From contig JAZGUH010000451.1 in NCBI GenBank assembly GCA_037893225.1, forward strand, positions 2,622,001 through 2,686,000: 64,000 nt of DNA, read 5' to 3'. The notes beneath the pieces are model-generated. The model was not told the DNA's origin. It saw nothing but the letters and a program-made list of their open reading frames with translations, and ran no database searches. Below are positions 54,866 to 63,469 of the stretch, in pieces. The stretch's first letter is position 1. Every line of letters starts with the position of its first letter. This stretch comes from Hippasteria phrygiana (Eukaryota > Echinodermata > Asteroidea > Valvatida > Goniasteridae). The position numbers were made by a program, and so were the translations under genes.

Positions 54866-57800
54866 TTAGAAAAACCAAGTTACAATGTTATTAGTACATG
54901 TGAGCAGAGCATTATTAATATACCATTTATTACAGAAAGTATTGATATTGTCAGACATTTTATAAAAGGTGAATTCAATGAGAATCCTATTTTTCAAGCG
55001 TTGCTGCCAAATGAGCAGGGGTTCAACAAACCGGGAGGTACGATATAAGTAGTATATAACATTTTTGCAGCTGATGATGAGGAAGTTGGCTAAACGAACA
55101 GCTTCCTTTGTGCGTCCCTTAGCGTGCGGAATCAGTGCCCAGTAGATATCAAAGGTGAGTTGTAGAGAGGGCAGAAGACGGTGGAGTAGCGATTGAAGCA
55201 GACGGAGAGCTGGTTGTATAGCGGGACAGGTGATGAAGAGGTGATGGATCGAGCCCTTCTCTCCGCACCATCCGCAAGTAGAGGAGATGTCCGGATTGAA
55301 GTGATGAAGAACGGAGAGCGAGGGCAGAAAGTTGTGAAGAAGCTTATACTGGAGGTCGCCCTCTTTCTTTGAAGTCGGTGACTGGTAAATGTTCCTCCAT
55401 TGAATTTGAGTTGAAGAGTCGAGGAAACCAGGTTTATGCCAGTAGGAGGAGGAGAGAGAAGACAAGTGATTTACCTCCTCATTGAAGACGGCGTACAACA
55501 TTTTGGATGGTGCGGAGAGTCCATTGTCGTAGGAGGGTAGTTTGAAAAGAACTGGACAGTCAGGAAGAGCAGAGATTTGTTGAAGGTCAGAGGCTGGTAG
55601 AGTGCATCCTTTCTCAGAAAACAGATTTGGAAAATGAAGGATGAGCGTGTAGCGGAGATGTTTAATGTCCAGTTCTAGAAGACGTAGAGAGGGAGGTCTG
55701 AGTCCTCGGAATGAAGTGATGAAGGTAAGGGCTTCGATCCATCGGCCGGTGGTGGGCTCCAGGAGATGGCGGACGAGTTTGACTCCACACGCCGCGAGAC
55801 GCACGGGAAGGGGTCCCCCACCATCAGCTGTATTGCTCAAAATAGGGCAGTTTAAGGGCAAATTGTAGACATGGTTGATAGAATCAGGCCGTGTTTCGAT
55901 TCGAGCTCCGGACGCCGTCCAAGCACGCAGAAGTTCACTGTGAAAAACGGGGAGACTAGTATAGAATTTTGGGTCAGTGTTCAGATGAAAGAGATTAAAA
56001 TCAAAACCAAGTTTTTGATATTGTTTGAAAAAGTGGCCGATCAGAAAGTAGGCGGGATGTGAGTGAATACCAAGGAATCGTTGGACTGTGGTAAGTCTAA
56101 AGGTGAACTTGCGTGCTTGGAGGCATACGAGACCTAATCCTCCCTTGTCGGGATGTTTATAAAGGGTCTCTTTTGTAAGGTAGTGTCTCTTGTTGGACCA
56201 GACGAAGTCGACAAGGGAATTCTGGAGTTCACTTAGGACATTGGCTGGAGGGGAGAGAACGGCCAGAGAATGAAAGGTTTTAGAAGCGGCGAGTTGGTTG
56301 GCAATGATGATTTTGCCCTTGAAGGAAAGCGCGTAAAAAAAGCGCGACCAAGAAGATAGGGTTTTATTCAGTTTATTTTTGCATTTTTCCCAATTTTGTT
56401 GGACGTATTTATTGGAATTTCCTAAGTGAACTCCGAGGAAGGGGAGACCTTCACTATTCCATGAGAAATTTAAGGGTTTGTCGCTTCGTCCGGTCCAAGA
56501 ACCGGCCCAGAGACCCTGGGACTTTTGAGTGTTTAAACATGCAGCAGAGGATTTTGCGAAGAGGCCGTAGGCCTCCTCGACTGCTACAAATCCCGGATCG
56601 GAGGTGACAAAGACCGTTATGTCATCGGCGTACGCCGACACAGCACAGGAGAAATCAGTATTAGGGATGCAAAAGGCCCGATTGGCTAATTTCTTTCGAA
56701 GATTGATTAAGAGGGGTTCTATAGCTAAAGAATATAGCAGCCCCGAGAGCGGGCATCCCTGACGTATCCCCTTCTCAAACGAGAAGGGGGCCGTCAGGGA
56801 ACCACACACTTTAACAAGGCTCTCGGCGCCGCCGTACAATATTTGAATATAGGAAATGATATTTTTCCCAAAGCCCATGGCTCTCATGGTGTCAAAGAGA
56901 TAGCCGTGATCAACGTTATCGAAGGCCTTTTTTTGATCCAAGTTGATCACGGCGAGGGGGGTATCGTTAAAATTTGAGTATGAGATGACGTCACGTATGA
57001 GATTTATGTTGTCATGGATGGAACGACCGGGGACACAGTAGCTTTGGTCTTCACCAACGACGCTGCCAATGCACTGTTTCAGCCTATTAGCAAGCAACTT
57101 GGCAAAGATTTTGTAGTCGGTGTTGAGAAGGGAGACCGGGCGCCAATTGGCAATGTCGGCCAGGTCCCCCTTCTTGGGAAGCAGGGTGATAACTGCTTTC
57201 CGGAGGGAATGGGGCAAATAGCCAGATTGGATGGAAGATTCGAGGACAGAAAAAAGGTCATTCTTTAGGACGGGCCAGAAAGATTGAAAAAATTCTGAAG
57301 TGAGGCCGTCTAGTCCGGGTGTTTTATCTTTGCCAAGTTGCTTGACGGCGAGCTCGAGCTCTTCAATAGACAGAGGACGCTCAAGGTCCTCTGAATCTTC
57401 GGAGTCGAGCTCGCTGACATCTCGTAATAACTGACTGAGGGCGCTCTTGTCAGTGGGGACTCGGCTATAGAGGTTTTTATAGAAGTTGCGAACGTGCGTT
57501 TTAATGTCGGAGGGATTTTCAGATATATTTCCAGAGGGTAAAAGAATGTGGGAAATGTTTTTCAATAGAGAATTAGATTTTTCCAGGTTAAAAAAGTAAG
57601 TAGAGCACGAGTCAGTTTCGTTAAGATGTTTGAAACGAGATCTGACAAGAGCGCCCTGAGCTTCGGTTTTCAGAAGAAAATTTAGGTGATTCCTTTGTTC
57701 TACAAGGGTTTCCCTAGTTTGGGGTGTTAAGTCCGGCGCAGACTGAATCTCGTCGATTTTATGGTTTATGTCCAAAAAAGCTTGACGTTTTTCTCGAGCT

Positions 57801-58762
57801 AATTTGGAGGCGTACATTTGGGTGAGGGATTTGATGTGCAACTTCCCGAAGTCCCACCAAGCGGCGAGACTCGGAAAGTCGCACACCTCATCCCTCCATT
57901 CGGTCCAGAATTGAATGATAATTTCACGGTAGTTGTTATCTCCGAGGAGCGAGTTATTGAAATGCCAATAGGCGCTGCTCCTCGGAGTGTGGGAAGGAAT
58001 TTTGAATGTGAGAGAAACAGCACTGTGGTCGGAAAGAGAACAAGGAAGAATGGCGCATGAATGAATAGAAGAAATAATACTAGGTGGGACATAAAACCGA
58101 TCCAACCTGGCTTTGGAAACCCCGCATAGTTTAGCGGGGTTATTCCTCAGCCAGGTGAATTTTTGGTCGAGGGGATTCAGTCTGCGCCAGGCGTCACAAA
58201 GAGACAATGCATTGACAGCGTCCCTGAGAGCCATGGCAACTTTGGGTCTGTGCTCGATCGGCATACACAGACGATCAATAGCCGGATTTTCGGTACAATT
58301 AAAGTCACCTCCGATCACAATGACACCGTCACCGCAGCCGGAACAGTGGTCCAGTAATTTATTGAGTGCAAGTAAAGCGCTTTTGTCAAGTTGGGGAATA
58401 AGAGTATTATAAATATGATAATTTATATTATTGAGTTTAATTTTAGAATAAATAATATGTCCATCATAGATGGTAGAAGAAGAAATAACTTCGACGTTAT
58501 TGTTATTATTAACAAGAGTAGTTACTCCCGAGCCTTTGGGCCCGGGAGAACAGAATGGGGAGTAGGACCACATGTTCCAGCAAGGGCTGTTTTCATTTAA
58601 ATGATAAGTTTCTTGCAAAAGAACTATGTCGGGGTTAGAAGCAATTTGGTCAATATATATTTGAAAGGAATTGTTTTGGATAGGTGCGGAGCAGCCCGCG
58701 GTGTTGAGAGTCAGCAGTGACAGTGTCATTGCTAGAGTGAAGAAATGGCTACAAATATCCAT
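54866..58762 (-). CDS. LINE C ORF2: APE endonuclease-reverse transcriptase
   Basis: 1298 residues, intact. Endonuclease motifs: N20, LLQETYH (E51), GGDFN (151-155), SDH (244-246). RT: KDKTPGLDGLTSEF (478-491), WRPVSLLNTDYKIF (540-553), NLDQKKAFDN (D609), GIRQGCPLSG (665-674), YADD (711-714), FLGVHLGN (775-782). C-terminal CGWCGEKGSIHHLFITC (1163-1179). Length matches copy B within 2 residues. A run of Asn (85-89) is also seen, expanded, in copy A. It starts 20 bp after the ORF1 stop; the Met at residue 12 (MTLSLLTLN) aligns with the internal Met of B and is an alternative start. Confidence 0.93.
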   Translation of the reverse strand: MDICSHFFTLAMTLSLLTLNTAGCSAPIQNNSFQIYIDQIASNPDIVLLQETYHLNENSPCWNMWSYSPFCSPGPKGSGVTTLVNNNNNVEVISSSTIYDGHIIYSKIKLNNINYHIYNTLIPQLDKSALLALNKLLDHCSGCGDGVIVIGGDFNCTENPAIDRLCMPIEHRPKVAMALRDAVNALSLCDAWRRLNPLDQKFTWLRNNPAKLCGVSKARLDRFYVPPSIISSIHSCAILPCSLSDHSAVSLTFKIPSHTPRSSAYWHFNNSLLGDNNYREIIIQFWTEWRDEVCDFPSLAAWWDFGKLHIKSLTQMYASKLAREKRQAFLDINHKIDEIQSAPDLTPQTRETLVEQRNHLNFLLKTEAQGALVRSRFKHLNETDSCSTYFFNLEKSNSLLKNISHILLPSGNISENPSDIKTHVRNFYKNLYSRVPTDKSALSQLLRDVSELDSEDSEDLERPLSIEELELAVKQLGKDKTPGLDGLTSEFFQSFWPVLKNDLFSVLESSIQSGYLPHSLRKAVITLLPKKGDLADIANWRPVSLLNTDYKIFAKLLANRLKQCIGSVVGEDQSYCVPGRSIHDNINLIRDVISYSNFNDTPLAVINLDQKKAFDNVDHGYLFDTMRAMGFGKNIISYIQILYGGAESLVKVCGSLTAPFSFEKGIRQGCPLSGLLYSLAIEPLLINLRKKLANRAFCIPNTDFSCAVSAYADDITVFVTSDPGFVAVEEAYGLFAKSSAACLNTQKSQGLWAGSWTGRSDKPLNFSWNSEGLPFLGVHLGNSNKYVQQNWEKCKNKLNKTLSSWSRFFYALSFKGKIIIANQLAASKTFHSLAVLSPPANVLSELQNSLVDFVWSNKRHYLTKETLYKHPDKGGLGLVCLQARKFTFRLTTVQRFLGIHSHPAYFLIGHFFKQYQKLGFDFNLFHLNTDPKFYTSLPVFHSELLRAWTASGARIETRPDSINHVYNLPLNCPILSNTADGGGPLPVRLAACGVKLVRHLLEPTTGRWIEALTFITSFRGLRPPSLRLLELDIKHLRYTLILHFPNLFSEKGCTLPASDLQQISALPDCPVLFKLPSYDNGLSAPSKMLYAVFNEEVNHLSSLSSSYWHKPGFLDSSTQIQWRNIYQSPTSKKEGDLQYKLLHNFLPSLSVLHHFNPDISSTCGWCGEKGSIHHLFITCPAIQPALRLLQSLLHRLLPSLQLTFDIYWALIPHAKGRTKEAVRLANFLIISCKNVIYYLYRTSRFVEPLLIWQQRLKNRILIEFTFYKMSDNINTFCNKWYINNALLTCTNNIVTWFF

Positions 58763-58782
58763 AAATTATAGCAGAAAAAAAA

Positions 58783-60435
58783 CTATTTGTCTAGAGTATT
58801 TACAAGTTTAGAAATCCTCTGCTGCATGCTCTTTTGCAGAAGGGGGTTGTTGCGGAGGGGTTTGAGTTGTCTAACCAGCCCAGGAATGTTTGCCGTGAAT
58901 TTTCTGGCAATCTGGGCTGGTTTCTTTCTAGCTTTAACCGAAGACAGGAATTTAATAAGGTCATTTTGAGATAGGGGGCCTTTTGTTAGAGGGAGGACTT
59001 CAGACGGAAGGTCTTCGTCCGTCTGAGTGTCCTCCCAAGTCACGGAGTCGGTGTCGGCCTCACCCGCGGTGGACGCCGGGGTCGACGGCATGGGGGTTTG
59101 GGAACCAGAGAGGGGGGTGGGAGGGATGGAGGACTGGGAGTCGAGGGCCTGGGAGAGGGTGGGTGAGGCTGTCGTCATGGGGCTATGTTGTTTTCTAGCC
59201 AGTTTTCTGCGGGGGGTGGGTGAATGAAGGGGAATGAGTTTGGGGGAATCGTTGACGGGAGTGGGGGAAACCTGTTTACGTTTGGTAACAACGTCCGAAA
59301 AGGATCTGGAGGGAGGAGGGGGAGAGCCCCATATCGGCAGCACTTCGGGGGGATTGGAGGGAGGATTGGTAGGAGGAGCCCGGACTCCGCCCCCGCCAGG
59401 GGTGCGCTCTGCATCCGCAGCGAGCGTGCTCGGGCCGGCCGAGTCCGACGCGCGGGGCGAGCCGGACGAATAACGGCCGTAGCCCCATGATGGCCGAGGA
59501 CCAGCATAGCTCTTGGGGGGCGCGCACGCTGCGGCCCAGGGCCGGGACCCCTCAGGGACCCCGCCCGTGGGTGGGGGTGGCGCGGCGGTCGGAACTTCCG
59601 ACCGACGAGCCGACCCCGCAGGCGCAGGGGAGGCGGGGCCGGGCGGGTCGGATTTGGATCGTTTGGGTGGGTGTTTGGGGTCGGATTTGGAATTAGGTTT
59701 GACGAAGACGGGTGGGGGGTTGAGGGGGTTGGTGTCGCCATCGGCACCGTCGTCCCCGCGGGCGGGGTTCTGCTTCTTGCAGGCTCTGCTTATGTGGCCG
59801 AATTCGCCGCAATTGAAGCAGCGCACCGACTCCGTGGATAGAAAGACCCGATAATTAGTACCAGAGAAATTAAAATTGATGTGATCGGGAGGGGTGACAT
59901 TGGGGTTGAGAAGAATTTGGACCTGTCTTCGGAAGCTCATTATGTGTGTGAGATTTTTACTCTTTAGTCCCAGGGGAATGGGCCGAATCTGCGACACCAC
60001 CTTACAGAAAGACGACAGGTTGGCTGCAATGACTCCGTTCGGAATTTCAGGGTAGACATTAGAAAGTGTTAGACGGGTAGTAGGACGGACAAGAGGGGTC
60101 AGCTCGAGAAAGGAGCCGTCGTACGCTAGTTCTTGTTGTTGAACTGCATCGACGACCGCCTCTCTCGAGCTGAGATAGATGGCAATTCGGCCATTGGAAA
60201 TCCGAGAAGCTGAGAGTATGTCGTTGGGGTTAAGGTTTTTGGTTATGGCGGCCATGTAGGATTGAACGGAGACATTGTCAGCCGCCTTGAATGAAATGCC
60301 ATTGTTGCGGGTAACATTCCTGAAAGGCTCATTACCCTCAACAATGGGCTTAGTAGGCCCAGCCGAGGGCACGCTCGGGCCAGCCGAGGGTACGCTCGGC
60401 TGAGCCCTTACAGATGTGTTCGCTTGACTGGTCAT
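58783..60435 (-). CDS. LINE C ORF1: RNA-binding protein with CCHC knuckle
   Basis: 550 residues, intact. Short N-terminal repeats of PSVPSAGP (12-28), conserved fold region (NEPFRNVTRNNG to SFRRQVQILL, about 35-175), zinc knuckle CFNCGEFGHISRAC (C206, C209, H214, C219), a long Pro/Ala/Arg-rich linker encoded by GC-rich DNA (about 240-400), and a conserved C-terminal domain (KGPLSQNDLIKFL ... KSMQQRISKLVNTLDK). The minus-strand ATG at 60435 has no in-frame upstream Met nearby. Role as for B ORF1. Confidence 0.9.
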   Translation of the reverse strand: MTSQANTSVRAQPSVPSAGPSVPSAGPTKPIVEGNEPFRNVTRNNGISFKAADNVSVQSYMAAITKNLNPNDILSASRISNGRIAIYLSSREAVVDAVQQQELAYDGSFLELTPLVRPTTRLTLSNVYPEIPNGVIAANLSSFCKVVSQIRPIPLGLKSKNLTHIMSFRRQVQILLNPNVTPPDHINFNFSGTNYRVFLSTESVRCFNCGEFGHISRACKKQNPARGDDGADGDTNPLNPPPVFVKPNSKSDPKHPPKRSKSDPPGPASPAPAGSARRSEVPTAAPPPPTGGVPEGSRPWAAACAPPKSYAGPRPSWGYGRYSSGSPRASDSAGPSTLAADAERTPGGGGVRAPPTNPPSNPPEVLPIWGSPPPPSRSFSDVVTKRKQVSPTPVNDSPKLIPLHSPTPRRKLARKQHSPMTTASPTLSQALDSQSSIPPTPLSGSQTPMPSTPASTAGEADTDSVTWEDTQTDEDLPSEVLPLTKGPLSQNDLIKFLSSVKARKKPAQIARKFTANIPGLVRQLKPLRNNPLLQKSMQQRISKLVNTLDK

Positions 60436-60645
60436 GGTGACCAGCCACAGCGCGAAAACAACGAAATGAAATGCAAAATGAACGTAAAATTACTCTTAAA
60501 TGATAACACCCGACAAAAGGAGGAGGGTCTAGTAGGACCTATAAACAAAACCGAATACAACAATATAAAAACTAGGACCATACGCGGTCTAAAACGCTAG
60601 ATATTCTTACTTTTCCGGGAGCTCGATCGAAACACGTCCGAACAC
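60436..60645 (-). promoter_or_regulatory. LINE C 5' leader / presumed internal promoter
   Basis: Starts just after the long GAA tract with text shared by other copies (gtccgaacacg side, gagctc, ggaccatacgcggtct). The function is inferred from position only. Confidence 0.4.
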
Positions 60646-60689
60646 GAAGAAGAAGAAGAAGAAGAAAAAGAAGAAGAAGAAGAAGAAGA
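60646..60689 (+). repeat. (GAA)n junction between LINE C and D
   Basis: The longest junction tract, about 14 GAA units with one AAA interruption, between the 5' end of C and the 3' end of D (gacgactttgac). Confidence 0.9.
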
Positions 60690-61014
60690 CGACTTTGACT
60701 TTTCAAAGGAAAACTTTATTCCTATTGAAAACAAACAAACAAACAATACAATGCAATACATAAGCAGGTATATAAACAACAAATTATATACAAATAAAGG
60801 GTTGCAAACTGAAGAAAACATCCCAGTAAACTTGAATCAGGGTAAGACGAACATGTTGTTTGACAGAGATACAATAAACATTCAGTCATTAAATTAATGT
60901 ACATTCAATACCTAATTCACGACGTCACCATGGCTTGCTAACCACGGTGACGAAGCAAAAAGAAATCATGATAGACTTAATTATTTATTACTTAAGTTGG
61001 AGGGAGGGGAAGGA

Positions 61015-61283
61015 GCCACCGGCGTCTCTGGATGTGGGCGCACTTGCACCCACTACCGGCGGCTTCCATAAGTGGGAGGGGAAGGGGAGGGGTGGGAAGA
61101 GGGAAGGGGGATGGAGCCACCGGCGTCTCTGGATGTGGATGCAGTTGCACCCACTGCCGGCGGCTTCCATAAGGGGAAGGGAAGGGGATGGTAAATAATG
61201 TGTAAAGATAATAATAATAATAATAATTTAAGCAACAATAATATTACAAAATACAAACAAGAGGCAGACGGAGAGAAAGGGCA

Positions 61284-61316
<33 letters not shown>

Positions 61317-61384
61317 GGCCCGAGCCACGGGACAGAGCCGAAGCACGTCTCGCCCAAGGCGAACAGCTGTCCCGGACACGGGCC
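61015..61384 (-). other. D 3' UTR RNA-fold candidates (fold 1 twice) and C tract
   Basis: Fold 1 occurs twice: 61015-61063 and 61116-61164, a local duplication. Inner pairs in the RNA are GTGGGTGC with GCGCCCAC and with GCATCCAC; both differences give G-U pairs on the minus strand only. G30 (C tract in RNA) is at 61286-61315. Fold 2 (61317-61384) has GGCCCG/CGGGCC, GGGACAG/CTGTCCC and TCGCC/GGCGA. Confidence 0.7.
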
Positions 61385-61419
61385 AGTGACCCCAAGGAAG
61401 GAGAAGACGGGATTAAGAT

Positions 61420-63465
61420 TCAAATCAACAATGTCAGTTTGCCATGTTTATCAGTTACAAAGAGGACTTTATGAAGGGGCAATTTGGTAAGAGATGATTT
61501 TGTGTTTTAGTCGATGCTGCCAAATGGTTAGGGTATCGGTTAGACGACATTTTTTAAGCTAATAATGAAAACATTTGCGAGACGTACAACCTCACCTCTG
61601 CGACGCCCAGCACGCGGAATCAGGGCCCAGTAGATATCAAAGTTTAAGTCCCAGTCTGGTAGAAGGCCCGTCAGAATGGAGTGAAGGAAGTTGAGGGCTG
61701 GCTAAATGCAGGGACAAAGGACGAAGAGGTGTTCAATTGCGCCTTTCTCTCCGCACCAACCGCAAGAAGAAGGTATTTCCATGTTCAAATGATGTAAGAC
61801 AGGTAGAGAAGGAAGGACGTTGTGGACGAATTGAACGTCACCTTCCTTGTTTGATGCCGGTAATTTATAGATGGAGTTCCATTAGATCTTGGAGGAGGCT
61901 TCAAGAACGCCGAGGTCGTGCCAAGGAGAGAAGGAAGCTGCAGAATGCAAATGAAGATGTTCGTAGAAGATGTCGTACAAAGTGCTGGATGGTGCGGAGA
62001 GTCCGTTTATAGAGGGAGGCAGGAAGAAAACATTGGGCGAGTCCGGGCGGAGGTTGACATCTTGAACTCGACAAATGTTTGGGTAAAGCCCATCCTCTCT
62101 GAAAATCTTCGGGAAGATAGATGACAAGGCACGATGAACCTGACAAAGATGAGAACGAAGAATGCGTCGTGTGGGTAGACGGAGGACGAAAGGAAGAGGA
62201 AAATCGTCCGGGTTGAGCCAGCGACTGGTGTCCGCGTTGAGAAGATGCCGGATCAGACTGATTCCGCGCACCAAGAGCCGTGCTGATGAGAGGTAAGTTA
62301 AGAACATGGTTGACTGAATCGGGAGGTATTTCGAGCTCCGGAGGCCATCCAAGCACGGAGAACTTCACCATAATTGTAAGGTAAGCTAGTGTAAAATTTG
62401 GGATCAGTCTGGCAAACAAGGAGTTGAAAATCTAGGCCGAGTTTCTTATACTGATGAAGGTAGTGATCGAAAAGAATAAAAGAGGGATGGTTAAATTGGT
62501 TAAGATAACGTTGAATCAGGGTCAAACGGAAAGTGAGGACGCGTGCTTGGAGGCATGCAAGACCAAGTCCTCCTCTGTCGGGCTTACAAAAGAGAGTTTT
62601 TCTTTCTAAGTAGGTGTCTCTTGTTGGACCAGACAAAGTTGACCAGAAGATTTTGGAGTTCACCTAGGATATTTTATGGGGGAGAGAAAACGGCTAAATG
62701 GTGGAAGATTTTAGAGGCAGCGAGCTGATTAGCAATCAGGATTTTGCCTTTTAAAGAAAGAGAAGAGGAAAGCCTTTTCCACTTTGCTAGTGTTTTTGAA
62801 ACTTTGTTTTTGCAGTTTTAGGAAATATTATTTCCAAGGTGAACTCCAAGAAAACACAGACCTTCACTATTCCATGAAAAATCTAATGGTCTGTCACTTC
62901 GTCCGGTCCAAGAACCGGCCCACAATCCCTGCGATTTTTCTGTGTTAAGACATGCAGCAGAGGCACAACTGAAAAGATCATAGACTTCACTTATAGCAGA
63001 AAAACCAGAGTTACAAGTAACAAAGGCAGTAATGTCGTCTGCGTACGCGGACACTGAACAATAGGTTTGCCCACCCGGAAGGCAAAAGCTTTTGCCTTTA
63101 AGGTTCTCGCGTAATTTGTTAAGAAGCGGCTCAATGGCAATAGAGTACAATAAGCTGGACAGGGGGCATCCTTGTCTAATCCATTTCTCAAAAGGAAAGA
63201 GGATGTAAGAAAACCGCAAAACTTTAACAAGGCTCTCTGTTTCACCGTATAAAAGGCTAACACAGTCCAGAAAACGGGCTCCAAATCCCATGGCTCTCAT
63301 TGTGGAGAATAGATAGCCGTGATCAACGTTGTCAAAGGCTTTCCTTTGGTCAAGGTTGACCACGGCAAGGGGAATATCATTAGAATTTGAAAAAGCAATA
63401 ATGTCACGTATGAGATTTAAATTATTGTCTATCATCTACCAGGAACACAGTACCCTTGATCTTCC
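61420..63465 (-). pseudogene. LINE D ORF2, C-terminal two thirds, frameshifted
   Basis: RT from NLNLIRDIIAFSN and NLDQRKAFDNVDHGYLF through WIRQGCPLSSLLYS to VSAYADDITAFV is open at 62818-63435. Frames then change near 62815, 62665, 62350 and again before the end; the CxxC-H-C region is hard to follow. The end HGKLTLLI with TGA at 61420-61422 matches the other copies. Non-functional. Confidence 0.8.
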
Positions 63466-63469
63466 TTAA

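Larger units (their letters stand above)
54107..60645 (-). mobile_element. Full-length Tx1-like LINE copy C
   Basis: About 6.54 kb between GAA tracts. 5' leader 60436-60645, ORF1, 20-bp gap, ORF2, 3' UTR 54107-54865 with AATAAA (complement at 54134-54139). Both ORFs are open. C is a different subfamily from B: ORF1 N-terminus and linker differ strongly while the catalytic parts of ORF2 are well conserved. Confidence 0.88.
60690..63465 (-). mobile_element. Tx1-like LINE copy D, 3' half; cut by Kolobok
   Basis: 3' UTR (60690-61419), AATAAA complement at 60715-60720, and ORF2 from the RT onward. The sequence stops at TTAA 63466-63469, where a Kolobok element begins, so the missing 5' part may simply lie past that insertion outside the window rather than being truncated. 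Confidence 0.85.

Noticed and set aside
60520..60592. Two small GGTC/GACC hairpins in the LINE 5' leader
   Set aside because: Stems are only 4-5 bp. They recur in several leaders, but general leader conservation explains this as well as structure does.
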